This document shows positions 1 through 7,603 of a stretch of DNA of 64,000 nucleotides, in pieces. Under the pieces are notes generated by a model. It made no database searches. It was given only the letters and a program-made list of their open reading frames with translations, and was not told the DNA's origin. Where the stretch lies: NCBI RefSeq assembly GCF_003589925.1, contig NZ_CP032382.1, positions 248,001 to 312,000 on the forward strand, given 5' to 3'. Within the stretch, counting starts at the first letter, position 1, and the number at the start of each line of letters is the position of its first letter. Both the position numbers and the translations under genes were made by a program. This stretch comes from Chryseolinea soli. GTDB lineage: Bacteria > Bacteroidota > Bacteroidia > Cytophagales > Cyclobacteriaceae.

Positions 1-132
1 AACACGCCGCCGGTCGTAGAGCTCAATAAAATCACCCAGCGCTGCTTCCGACAAATAATCGTTGCAGTACCAGCGAAAGAATCGCACGGCCCATCGCGGT
101 GGACCGTCGTTTTGAGGTTTGTTGTTTTTCAT
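1..132 (-). CDS. ABC transporter permease with N-terminal permease-prefix domain (5' part only)
   Basis: Forty-four codons run open from an ATG at 132 through the left edge of the window, so only the N terminus is visible. It reads MKNNKPQNDGPPRWAVRFF, then WYCNDYLSEAALGDFIELYD. The proline/tryptophan start, a short amphipathic helix and an acidic D(F/L)xELY segment are the pattern of the permease-prefix domain that precedes FtsX/MacB-type permeases in Bacteroidota. The ATG overlaps the stop of the upstream padR gene (ATGA), so the two are probably translationally coupled. Such permeases usually lie with a PadR regulator, and that pairing is the main support for the call. The membrane part is outside the window, so the transport function is inferred. 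Confidence 0.6.
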   Translation of the reverse strand, partial: MKNNKPQNDGPPRWAVRFFRWYCNDYLSEAALGDFIELYDRRRV

Positions 133-467
133 AGTGCACCTGCCTCCCACACGATCTTCGGAACTTCTCTCCACATACTATTGCGCAACTCGCGCGATTG
201 GCTGAGCACTTTCTTGCCCGCCGCCGTGAGCGTATACAACCGCTTGTCGCGCCCACCCCGAACCTGCGTGGCACCGCCCATCCTGGACTTGAGATAGCCC
301 TTGTCCTCCAGCCGCACCAGCACCTTGTGTACGGCACTCATCATGATGGGTCGTTCGGTTTTTCTTTCCAGTTCGTCTACAATGGCCAGACCGTACGCAT
401 CGTCGAACAAAATGCCCACCGCCAACAATACCAGTTCTTCGAACTCTCCAAGGTATGTTCCTTTCAT
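129..467 (-). CDS. PadR family transcriptional regulator
   Basis: A 112-residue protein beginning MKGTYLGEFEELVLLAVG, the typical opening of a PadR-type winged-helix repressor. The winged helix covers roughly residues 8-90: helix 1 (EFEELVLLAVGIL), then DAYGLAIVDELERKT, recognition region SAVHKVLVRLEDKGYL, and a wing with GGRDKRLYTLTAAG. The C-terminal dimerisation helix is short, as in the small PadR-s1 type. I chose the start at 467 rather than the longer in-frame ATG at 551 because the family begins at this motif. The stop overlaps the start of the downstream permease gene by the ATGA arrangement, which suggests the regulator controls its own operon. The inducer cannot be read from the sequence. 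Confidence 0.88.
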   Translation of the reverse strand: MKGTYLGEFEELVLLAVGILFDDAYGLAIVDELERKTERPIMMSAVHKVLVRLEDKGYLKSRMGGATQVRGGRDKRLYTLTAAGKKVLSQSRELRNSMWREVPKIVWEAGAL

Positions 468-682
468 ATTTGTTTCACCTTTGTCTAAAGATAGTGGAAA
501 GGGTGAAATGGTTGCATCGATTATCGAAAAAAAATATTCGCGGTATGGCAAACACGTTTTTACGCCGTGTCAGCAGGTTTTCGATTTGTCGGGAATGCCC
601 CGAAGATTGTCGTTTTAGTATACTTTCCGTTTCCCCGAAAGTCCTGAATTTTGAATCAATAATAATCCTAACCCCTATCGCT

Positions 683-1078
683 ATGATCCGTCTCATCCTT
701 TCCATCCTGGCCGGTTTTGTGGTCACCGCCATTCTTTCCACCGGCACTGATTTCGCTTTTGAATCGGCGGGCATCCTGCCGCCTTATGGACAACCGCTCA
801 TGGATACCGGTCTTTTACTATTGGCTACGAGTTACCGCGCCATCTACCAGGTCATCGGCAGCTACCTGGCCGCACTCCTCGCCAGGGACCGCGCCAACAC
901 CGCAGTATGGACACTGGGAATTCTCGGTGCTGCCATCTGGCTGGTAGGTGGATTGACCATGAAAGGTTACGCACCGTTTTGGTATAGTCTGCTCGGTGCT
1001 GTGCTCTCCCTGCCAACGACACTGCTGGGTGGAAAACTGTATGCCCTGAAGATGGAAAAAACGGCGGCGGCAAAATGA
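683..1078 (+). CDS. Small four-helix membrane protein, function unknown
   Basis: A 131-residue hydrophobic protein starting MIRLILSILAGFVVTAIL. Four hydrophobic stretches are visible at about residues 3-20, 40-66, 74-92 and 98-117, with a charged C-terminal tail (KMEKTAAAK). It is transcribed divergently from the padR-permease pair and shares a 215-bp intergenic region with it. The reading frame is open further upstream, but the first hydrophobic segment begins right at this ATG, which supports the start. I do not recognise a named family. The length and helix count suit a small inner-membrane protein, and nothing in it indicates a catalytic role. Confidence 0.7.
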   Translation: MIRLILSILAGFVVTAILSTGTDFAFESAGILPPYGQPLMDTGLLLLATSYRAIYQVIGSYLAALLARDRANTAVWTLGILGAAIWLVGGLTMKGYAPFWYSLLGAVLSLPTTLLGGKLYALKMEKTAAAK

Positions 1079-1131
1079 TGTGATAGCGGCATCATCTACG
1101 ATCGGTCTCTCGTCGTCATGCGGTGTATCAT

Positions 1132-1421
1132 TTAAGATTTATCGTCATGCTTCGGTTTGACAAGCCGGGGAAAAAGTATGACCACAAAGCTTATCGCCGT
1201 CATCCACGCACGCAACCGGCCGCGATCCCCGCACCCCAACCCAGTCCATCGACAAAAAGCGCAAACGCCGCGACACAAAAGACTATCCCAACCCAACGCG
1301 CGACCCGGCGATGCTGCTGCAACCATACGCTGAGTTTGTCAGCGGGCAACACCGCGCGTTGGGAAGTTGTATAGAGTGCATAGCATCCGAGCAATTGCGT
1401 CCATGCGGCCGTCAAGATCAT
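1132..1421 (-). pseudogene. DUF3325-like small membrane protein, disrupted by a frameshift
   Basis: Two overlapping minus-strand frames join into one plausible small membrane protein. Frame one starts at 1421 (MILTAAWTQLLGCYALYTTS) and runs through a second hydrophobic helix to GLGWGAGIAAGC, then stops at 1200. The continuation, AWMTAISFVVILFPRLVKP, lies in another frame and ends at 1132. The joined product of about 96 residues has three hydrophobic helices and resembles DUF3325 proteins, which accompany siderophore receptors and PepSY-type membrane proteins in iron-uptake loci. The position directly downstream of the siderophore-type receptor, on the same strand, supports this. The break lies near 1200-1235 and would need one extra base, or two fewer, to be restored. 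A sequencing error is possible. Confidence 0.42.
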
Positions 1422-1455
1422 GGGTAGGCGACGTTAGATCCATTTGTGTTTGACA

Positions 1456-3870
1456 TCAGAACTTGTAGGAGAGGCTAATGACAGCGTTTCTTGGTTTCTG
1501 AGGATTCACGGTAGAATAACCCGTGTAATACGCCTTGTCGGTGATATTGTTTACATTCAGGGCGATGCGCACGCCGTTCACATTGTAAAAAACAGACCCA
1601 TTCAGAACGGTATAGCCCGGCAACACGAATTTTCCCGTCACATCACTGTCCAGAACGGACATGTCGCTGACGCGGTTGCCGCCAAAGCCAAACCCTAAAC
1701 CTTTCAAATCGCCACCGTTAAACGTGTAGGTAGCCCAAGCGTTGACAAGGTCTTTGGGGCCTGAATAGATCGGGCGCTTGCCGGTTTCCAACCATACATT
1801 GGCTTTGTCGCCGTCCAACACTTCGCTTTCGTTGTGGCTATACCCGGCAATGATGTTCAAGCCTTCCACCGGGTTTGCGTTCAGGTCGATCTCGAAACCT
1901 TTGCTTTCCACTTTGCCGCCCTGAAGACTGTTGTTGATGTTGGCCGGATCGCCCGTTACGAGGTTGTCTACTTTAATATCATAGTAACTTACCGTCGCAT
2001 TCAGCCGGTCGGACAAAAAGTTTGTTTTCACCCCAAACTCCATTTGGTTGGCATGCTCAGGTTGAAACGCCTTGATGTGCGGATTGCTTCCGTCGGCATC
2101 GGCTACTTGCATGGGGGCCACGTTCTTGAAACCATTCATGTAGTTGGCAAACACCGAAAGGCGGTCGACAATGGGCTGATACAACAACCCGAACTTGGGC
2201 GACAATGCTGTTTGGTTGTAGTCGTCCTGGTCGGTGCCAATGTCGCCTTCGGTATCAAAATAATCGAGGCGCAAGCTGGCCATGGCGAGCAGCTCCGGGG
2301 TGAGGTTGATCACGTCGGAAATATAGGTGCTGTAGGTTGCGTCTTTGGAATTGCTGGTGCTCGTCCCGGAGGGAGCAAGAATTGAGTCGATAGACGGCCG
2401 CGTTAAATAGCGGGGTGCAGCCTCAACACCCGTATAGGGATCAACATAATTGACGACACCTTGTGGGGTAACGTTGTACACCCACGCATACCCTGATCCA
2501 TCGTTGATGATATTCCGATCGAAATAGTCCAAGCCGAATACCAGGCGGTTGCGCAGCCCCCCGATGGTAAAGTCGCCGACAAAATTTTGCTGAATGTCGG
2601 TCGTGATCGTCTGGGCTTGTTGTTTGCTGATCCAAAAGCCGAATTCACCCTTGCCATTCTCGTTGTCATACAAATAGGAATAATATCCCTCCGATTTTGC
2701 TACGCCGCGGGAGAGCACGGTTTGCGAGGTCCATTTATCAGAAAGCCTGTAATTCATTTGCGCCTGCAAATTGTAGCGCGGATTTTTCATCGAAAGGTCG
2801 TTGCTGGTCAGGGAAAGATTCCGGTTATAGTTCAGCGCTTGCAGGTTGGCAAACTGAAGCGGTGTGTCTCTTCCCAGGAACAACATGGTTGGATTGGTCT
2901 TTTCTTCTTGCATGAACTCGGTGACAATGAGAAACGACAAGCGGTCGCTGGCCTTATACGACAACGTGGGGCCTACGAAAAATGATTTGTGAAAGCCTGC
3001 GTCCTGGAAGCTGTTCTCCGATTGATAGGCCGTGTTCACTCTCAGGATGGCGTTGCCCTCTTCCGTTAGGGGCGTGTTGATGTCGGCCGTCACCCGGTTC
3101 AGTCCAAAACTTCCGGCGGTGTAACCCACCTCGCCACCAAAGCCTGCATACGGTCTTTTCGTAACGGTATTGATCAACCCCCCATACGAAATGAGGCTGC
3201 TACCAAAAAGTGTTCCCGAAGGACCTTTGATCACTTCGATGCGCTCGATGTTCGCCGGATCCAGGCTGCCGTTGGTCAAGCCGGGCAAACCGTTGACCAT
3301 CGTCGCCTGCGCCTCGAAGCCGCGCAAGGCATAAAACGATGCCCCGTCACCAACGCCTCGGCCCGTAGATTCCCACAGTTTGTGAATGCCCGGCACGTTC
3401 CTCAACGCGTCGTCAAAGTTGGTGATGGCCTGTTGTCTTAAAATATCGGAAGACACCGCGTTATACACTTGCGGATTCTCGATATTCTTCAGCGGCATCT
3501 TGGAAACATAGACGCTCTCCTGCTTGGGCCTGCCCGAGATCACGACCTCCTGCAATTGATGCGCGTTTTCCTTCAAAATAAAATCAACGCGTGTTGCCTC
3601 GCCCGCTTTCACCTCAATGGACGACTCCTGACTTTCTAGCCCCACAAACGAAGCGATCACTGTATAACTTCCCGGCGCAATGTGAGAGATCTCATAACCG
3701 CCCTTCCGGTCTGCCACAGCGCCCTTCGCCGTACCCTTCAAACTCACGTTCACGTGCTCCGCAGGATTGCCATCCGAAGTTTTTATGGTCCCCTGCACCG
3801 AGCCTGTCGATTGGCTCCAGGTGCTGAGTGCACATGTCATAAAAAAGAAAAAGAGATAAACAGATTTCAT
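1456..3870 (-). CDS. TonB-dependent siderophore receptor with carboxypeptidase-D-like N-terminal domain
   Basis: An 804-residue outer-membrane receptor. Residues 1-20 form a signal peptide (MKSVYLFFFFMTCALSTWS). About 23-103 is a carboxypeptidase-regulatory-like beta domain (GTIKTSDGNPAEHVNVSL onward), common in Bacteroidota receptors. A TonB-box-like LQEVVISG lies near 106-113, followed by a plug containing ALRGFEAQATMVNGLPG and IERIEVIKGPSGTLFG, the signature of the TonB-siderophore subfamily. The remainder is a 22-strand barrel ending in an aromatic residue (VISLSYKF). I preferred the start at 3870 because it places the signal peptide first; in-frame ATGs at 3891 and 3909 are alternatives. 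The likely role is TonB-driven uptake of a ferric siderophore; the ligand is unknown and no Fur box was recognised. Confidence 0.88.
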   Translation of the reverse strand: MKSVYLFFFFMTCALSTWSQSTGSVQGTIKTSDGNPAEHVNVSLKGTAKGAVADRKGGYEISHIAPGSYTVIASFVGLESQESSIEVKAGEATRVDFILKENAHQLQEVVISGRPKQESVYVSKMPLKNIENPQVYNAVSSDILRQQAITNFDDALRNVPGIHKLWESTGRGVGDGASFYALRGFEAQATMVNGLPGLTNGSLDPANIERIEVIKGPSGTLFGSSLISYGGLINTVTKRPYAGFGGEVGYTAGSFGLNRVTADINTPLTEEGNAILRVNTAYQSENSFQDAGFHKSFFVGPTLSYKASDRLSFLIVTEFMQEEKTNPTMLFLGRDTPLQFANLQALNYNRNLSLTSNDLSMKNPRYNLQAQMNYRLSDKWTSQTVLSRGVAKSEGYYSYLYDNENGKGEFGFWISKQQAQTITTDIQQNFVGDFTIGGLRNRLVFGLDYFDRNIINDGSGYAWVYNVTPQGVVNYVDPYTGVEAAPRYLTRPSIDSILAPSGTSTSNSKDATYSTYISDVINLTPELLAMASLRLDYFDTEGDIGTDQDDYNQTALSPKFGLLYQPIVDRLSVFANYMNGFKNVAPMQVADADGSNPHIKAFQPEHANQMEFGVKTNFLSDRLNATVSYYDIKVDNLVTGDPANINNSLQGGKVESKGFEIDLNANPVEGLNIIAGYSHNESEVLDGDKANVWLETGKRPIYSGPKDLVNAWATYTFNGGDLKGLGFGFGGNRVSDMSVLDSDVTGKFVLPGYTVLNGSVFYNVNGVRIALNVNNITDKAYYTGYSTVNPQKPRNAVISLSYKF

Positions 3871-3938
3871 ATCGATAGATTGATTTACCATGTTGATTTC
3901 GTTCCACAAATTTCTTACTCATCCCGTGATCAAAAGAA

Positions 3939-3963
3939 GGGACTCCGCGACCAACGGAGCCCC
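3939..3963 (-). promoter_or_regulatory. Leader hairpin upstream of the TonB receptor gene
   Basis: Read on the minus strand, GGGGCTCCG and CGGAGTCCC form a nine-pair stem (one G-U pair) around a seven-base loop, followed by TTCTTTTG. It lies about 70-95 bp before the receptor start codon. The shape suits an attenuator or a stable 5' leader stem. No downstream alternative pairing was found, so the regulatory role is inference. Confidence 0.35.
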
Positions 3964-4298
3964 TAGTCTAACCTTATGGGAAAATCTACTGTCCATCCCA
4001 ACCTGACGCAATTGGGACAACGGCTCAAAGATGATAGAGCGAATCGGGATAAATTGGAATATTTCTAAATAACATTTAAAAATACCCTGTAGAGGGGATG
4101 CCGCTAACTTCGCATAGCTAGGCGGACAACACGCAGAGGCTAGCTTGGGATGGTTAGTATCTGCTGGTTTGTGTTAAACTAGGCATTCAGATGTAGTCCA
4201 TCATCGGTTGTAGATTGCTTTTCTCTATAAAATAACGGTGCCTCTACTGGCGGAATAACGTGCAGTCTTAAATTTTCAGTTCATCCACAGGCCAAAAA

Positions 4299-4342
4299 AA
4301 GACGCAAGATCAACGCCCTTCATGGCGCTCACCTTGCGTCTT
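4299..4342 (-). terminator. Rho-independent terminator of the SnoaL-like gene
   Basis: AAGACGCAAG (4299-4308) and CTTGCGTCTT (4333-4342) form a perfect ten-pair stem with a shorter inner GCC/GGC pairing. On the minus strand the stem is followed by a run of seven T (complement of 4294-4300). It lies 18 bp after the end of the minus-strand gene at 4360. Confidence 0.8.
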
Positions 4343-4359
4343 CCAACTTCTATTTGAAT

Positions 4360-4785
4360 TTATTTTTCGCTCGCCAGCATCGCTGCAACGGCACCCAGCG
4401 TGTTGATGCCCCAATGCTCAAAATACTGCCCATCTTTTACGTGCACAATATCAATGACATTGATGACAACCTCCTTCTGCGTCGCCGACACCCCCATGAA
4501 GGTACCGGTGTGCTTTCCACTAATCGTTTTACGCGTCGTCACTTTGTTGCCTTCGGCAATCTGGTCATAGATCGTGACCTTGATGTTGGAGAGCCCGGCG
4601 TGCAACACCTTCTCGAAGGTGTACCAAATACCGGCAACACCTTTATCGACGCCCGGCGCGGCTGTGTGATTGATAAAGTCCGGGTGCATGATGGTCTTAA
4701 ACGTTTCGGCGTTGAGTTGCTCGATGAGCTCGGTGTTGAAGCGCCGTACGACGGCTTTGTTTTGTTCCAGTAAGTCCAAATTCAT
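4360..4785 (-). CDS. SnoaL-like / NTF2-fold ester-cyclase-type protein
   Basis: A 141-residue soluble protein with the pattern of SnoaL-like polyketide-cyclase/ester-cyclase proteins: an N-terminal helix (MNLDLLEQNKAVVRRFNTEL), then HPDFINHTAAPGVDKG, then strands with GKHTGTFMGVSATQKEV and a C-terminal VKDGQYFEHWGINTLG. The HPDFINH and EHWG segments line the cavity in this family. Its length is normal for a single NTF2-like domain and there is no signal peptide. It is 17 bp downstream of the DinB-like gene on the same strand and is followed by a strong terminator, so the two probably form a short operon. Members act on diverse small molecules, so the substrate cannot be predicted. Confidence 0.75.
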   Translation of the reverse strand: MNLDLLEQNKAVVRRFNTELIEQLNAETFKTIMHPDFINHTAAPGVDKGVAGIWYTFEKVLHAGLSNIKVTIYDQIAEGNKVTTRKTISGKHTGTFMGVSATQKEVVINVIDIVHVKDGQYFEHWGINTLGAVAAMLASEK

Positions 4786-4802
4786 AGTTTCTTATGCTGT
4801 CA

Positions 4803-5285
4803 TTATTTTTTTAGCCAAACCAGTTGGCCCAGGTGATAGGCCACGTGGTTGGTGCGGCTGATGATCACATTCAATTTATTACGGTGCGGCTCTTTCACAA
4901 AATCCTCGGCCGACACTTGCGTGTGGCGCTGCAACCAGTCGGAAGGCAGCAGTTTGGCGATGTGATCGTTCAGTTTTGTGTTCACGTCGGTCCAGTATTG
5001 CTTCAGCTCGGCAACGGGAGGGACGGGCAGACCGGACTTGTCGGGATTGGAGAGGAAGGCGGCGTCCAATTCGGGATGGAGTCTGGTGCTCAGGCCCAGC
5101 AATTCGAAGAGGCGGTCGTGGGTGGCTGTGAGGTGGCCCAGCAGATAGAAGCCGGAGTTTTTGCCGGGCGCGATGTCGCTCTGCAGTTGTTCGTCGGTGA
5201 AGCTTTGAAAGAGTTGGTCGGCGCGTTTCAATTGTGCCTTCCAGGCGGTGAGCGTCAGTTCCAGAATCAGTTGTTCGGAGGTCAT
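4803..5285 (-). CDS. DinB family (four-helix, putative metal-binding) protein
   Basis: A 160-residue protein with the DinB/YfiT-like four-helix layout. Three histidines expected for the metal site are present: His51 (GHL after helix 2), and His147 and His151 in NHVAYHLGQL near the C terminus. The conserved pattern of an N-terminal helix with DQLFQSFTDEQL and a closing HLGQLV helix is clear. DinB-superfamily proteins include metal-dependent thiol S-transferases of bacillithiol and mycothiol metabolism, but many members have no assigned reaction. It starts at the ATG at 5285 and lies just upstream of the SnoaL-like gene, probably in one operon. The substrate is unknown. Confidence 0.8.
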   Translation of the reverse strand: MTSEQLILELTLTAWKAQLKRADQLFQSFTDEQLQSDIAPGKNSGFYLLGHLTATHDRLFELLGLSTRLHPELDAAFLSNPDKSGLPVPPVAELKQYWTDVNTKLNDHIAKLLPSDWLQRHTQVSAEDFVKEPHRNKLNVIISRTNHVAYHLGQLVWLKK

Positions 5286-5526
5286 GTGTAAAGGTGGTTA
5301 AGTAGATGTTAACGGCCGGCGAAAACACAAAGCAGGTTGCCGGTCCTGGTGATGGCAACCGGTTTTACCTCAAAAAAGTTTGGCCATTCACTGCAGGAAG
5401 GCACATTTTTTTGCCAGGCGATTTCAATTTCTCATCAGCAATGGATAAAACTCCAATCCGTGGGCGATGACATCTAACGGGTAACGTAGCGGGCGGGTAT
5501 GTGCGTGTGCGATGGGCCGGGATCGA

Positions 5527-5859
5527 CTACACGGCGACCAGCGTTTGTTTTTTACCCTTTCGGGTGATCTTTAGGAAATACGCCCGGTTGTCGTAAGGAA
5601 GCTTGGTGGTGCGGATCAGATCACGCGCTTCGAGGTCGAGCTTCACCTGCAACACGTACCAGCTTTTCATGTCTTGCGACTCACATGGAAGATCGTGCTG
5701 GGCATACTCCAGCAATTGGGGCATGGTCAAATTTTCGTGTGCTTTTATCTTGCCCAGGATGTAGGCCGACAACGATTCGTAGTAATGTTGTTTCATGGTA
5801 AACCCCTTCTTGCCATCCGGCCTCAAAGTAGTTATAGTCCGCTCCAGTTCCGCTTCCAT
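5527..5859 (-). CDS. Small putative winged-helix protein (DUF6958-like)
   Basis: A 110-residue basic protein starting MEAELERTITTLRPDGKKG. The centre, YYESLSAYILGKIKAHENLT, then PQLLEYAQHDLP, then KSWYVLQVKLDLEARDLIRT, and a C-terminal strand-like YFLKITRKGKK read as a small helix-turn-helix with a wing. The order resembles the DUF6958 family, in which an LDLEAKG motif precedes a short basic tail; this assignment is from memory of the pattern and is tentative. An in-frame ATG at 5910 would add 17 residues, but that stretch holds an inverted repeat and looks regulatory. The gene is isolated, with about 240 bp and 210 bp on either side. A DNA-binding role is possible but unproven. Confidence 0.5.
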   Translation of the reverse strand: MEAELERTITTLRPDGKKGFTMKQHYYESLSAYILGKIKAHENLTMPQLLEYAQHDLPCESQDMKSWYVLQVKLDLEARDLIRTTKLPYDNRAYFLKITRKGKKQTLVAV

Positions 5860-5862
5860 ATT

Positions 5863-5906
5863 CGGTGGTAAAATTAGAGAGTTATACGTAGAACGCATAA
5901 CCACCG
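5863..5906. promoter_or_regulatory. Nested inverted repeat just upstream of the small winged-helix gene
   Basis: CGGTGGT (5863-5869) and ACCACCG (5900-5906) are exact inverted repeats. Inside them lies an imperfect palindrome, TTATACG-TAGAA-CGCATAA. The element is immediately upstream of the preferred start at 5859. It could be an autoregulatory operator for the putative DNA-binding product, which is inference. Confidence 0.3.
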
Positions 5907-6123
5907 GCATAAATTATCGCCCAACACAGCGCCTTAGAAAACGATTACGATATAATCGGGATAATTATATACCAATAATCTTAACTCGGAGACGTAAGTG
6001 AAATTCTTTTTTCTGCGGTAAAGGTTTCGTTTGGGTGATACCGTGCGTGTCCGCTCATCGGCGTATAGGGTACCGTTAGGTTATCTTAACGATACCTCCA
6101 GGTTATCTGTATATGAATTCTGT

Positions 6124-6912
6124 TTATTCGATGTCGATCTGACCTATCAAATACGGCTTGGCAAATCCGCCGATCTCAACGCGATGGCCGGCCAGGCGAC
6201 ACTGCAAATCACCTTGCCGCGCCGACAGTTGGCGCGCTGTCAAGGTGGTCTTGCCCAGCTTTCCAGCCCAGTACGGTGTCAAGGTCGTGTGTGCCGAGCC
6301 GGTGACCGGATCTTCGTTCACACCGGCCTGCGGCGCAAAGAACCGTGACACAAAATCCACGGTGTCGCCTTTCGCCGTAACGATCACGCCCCTTCCCGGC
6401 AAGGTCGCTATCTTTTGAAAATCCGGCTTCACGTTTCTCACCTGCTCCTCCGAATCGAACACAACCATAAAATCCGTTTTGCCTTTGAAGGCTTCTCGGG
6501 GGCGGATGCTGAGTCCGTCCGTCAGTTGGGGCGTCAAAGCCACCGGTGCGTAAACATCGGCTGGAAAATCCAGGGTTAACAGCGCGCCTTTCCGGGTAAC
6601 CTTCAACGGTCCGCTGCGCGGGGAATGAAAACGGATCTCATCGCCGGCGTGCCCCTCATAGTGAAATAAAGCATAGGCCGACGCCAACGTGGCGTGACCA
6701 CAGAGATCAACCTCAACCGAAGGCGTAAACCAACGTATGGCATACTGGCCATTCTCCGGCACAAGGAAGGCGGTCTCTGCCAGGTTATTCTCCATGGCGA
6801 TCTTTTGCATCAAGTCCTCCGGAAGCCACTGTGGCAGGGGACAAACGGCTGCGGGGTTGCCGCCAAAGACCTTGTCGGTAAAGGCGTCGATCTGGTATAG
6901 CTTCAATTTCAT
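6124..6912 (-). CDS. PhzF family epimerase/isomerase
   Basis: A 262-residue protein with all landmarks of the PhzF fold (two diaminopimelate-epimerase-like halves). The N terminus has DAFTDKVFGGNPAAVC at about 9-24, followed by NNLAETAFL where Glu46 corresponds to the catalytic glutamate of PhzF. DLCGHATLASAYALF and, near the C terminus, GVNEDPVTGSAHTTLTPYW are the other family signatures. I chose the ATG at 6912 because the family motif starts at once; the longer frame overlaps the neighbouring lipoprotein gene. No other phenazine genes are present, so this is a stand-alone PhzF-like isomerase of unknown substrate, as in many bacteria. It lies 19 bp downstream of the lipoprotein gene. Confidence 0.9.
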   Translation of the reverse strand: MKLKLYQIDAFTDKVFGGNPAAVCPLPQWLPEDLMQKIAMENNLAETAFLVPENGQYAIRWFTPSVEVDLCGHATLASAYALFHYEGHAGDEIRFHSPRSGPLKVTRKGALLTLDFPADVYAPVALTPQLTDGLSIRPREAFKGKTDFMVVFDSEEQVRNVKPDFQKIATLPGRGVIVTAKGDTVDFVSRFFAPQAGVNEDPVTGSAHTTLTPYWAGKLGKTTLTARQLSARQGDLQCRLAGHRVEIGGFAKPYLIGQIDIE

Positions 6913-6931
6913 GGCAGTAGGTTTAGGATGG

Positions 6932-7558
6932 TCATAGGGGGCCTGTAAAGAACGAGAGCTCGATCGCATAGTGGCCATCGTCTATTTTCTGTATGCGATC
7001 GAGGGTGGCGGCACTGCGGATCGATCCTTCCTGGAAAACAATTTCTTCGGTCAGTTCAGCGGTTTTCTTTTCTTTTAACAAACGAGCGATGGCCTCCGTG
7101 CCATTGTCTGTGTCAACGCCGGCGTCCAGGCCTTTGCGGATATCCCGCATAAAGCCCACAGCCTTGTCCATCCAGTAGGGAACGTCCGTCGTGTCGGCTT
7201 GAAAGCGTGAGGTCTCAAAGCGGAACGTGAGCCAGTAATATTCACATCCTTTGTGATAGATGATGAGGCGATCGTTGTTTGCCAGGTCGGTTGCTTCTAT
7301 AGCGTTGCCGTTGGGTTGTCGCTGAAAAGTTTCATTTGGGTAAACGGCTTTCTTTAATACAGGCTCCGGTTCGCTGCGGACGCAATCGTTCGCAGTGGTA
7401 TCATTTTCAACGAGCTCGGCAATATCCGCTTCTGTCATCGCCGTGTCGTTGGCGAGTGTATCGGTCGTAGCCGTTGAAGTTTCTGTTTGTTTTACCTGAC
7501 AGGCAAAGCAAATCAGGGTCAGCCCCGAAAGGCCGGCGATCGCGGAAAGAATTTTCAT
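6932..7558 (-). CDS. Hypothetical lipoprotein
   Basis: A 208-residue protein with a lipoprotein signal (MKILSAIAGLSGLTLICFAC) whose lipobox ends at Cys20. A threonine/alanine/aspartate-rich linker follows (about 25-60) and then a globular part with NDRLIIYHKGCEYYWLTF. Two further cysteines at about residues 59 and 109 might pair in the periplasm. It is transcribed toward phzF and starts 45 bp downstream of the FtsX permease gene, so the three may be co-transcribed. I do not recognise a family and assign no function beyond probable envelope anchoring. Confidence 0.65.
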   Translation of the reverse strand: MKILSAIAGLSGLTLICFACQVKQTETSTATTDTLANDTAMTEADIAELVENDTTANDCVRSEPEPVLKKAVYPNETFQRQPNGNAIEATDLANNDRLIIYHKGCEYYWLTFRFETSRFQADTTDVPYWMDKAVGFMRDIRKGLDAGVDTDNGTEAIARLLKEKKTAELTEEIVFQEGSIRSAATLDRIQKIDDGHYAIELSFFTGPL

Positions 7559-7603
7559 AAGAGAGTTTGTGGGGTTTACGCGCTAAATATAATCAATCGC
7601 GCG

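Larger units (their letters stand above)
3871..4359. other. Intergenic region between two minus-strand genes
   Basis: About 490 bp without a convincing gene. It holds the terminator of the SnoaL-like gene at its right end (4299-4342) and a leader hairpin of the TonB receptor at its left end (3939-3963). Between them, CCATCCCAA at 3993-4001 and TTGGGATGG at 4145-4153 are exact inverted repeats 143 bp apart; at this length they could be chance. I saw no Fur-box-like palindrome and no recognisable riboswitch core. Confidence 0.5.

Noticed and set aside
3993..4153. CCATCCCAA / TTGGGATGG inverted repeat as an insertion-sequence end pair
   Set aside because: Nine-base arms 143 bp apart with no transposase gene or target duplication could easily arise by chance.
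6124..6912. Phenazine biosynthesis locus
   Set aside because: Only a stand-alone PhzF-like gene is present. PhzF homologues occur widely without phenazine production.
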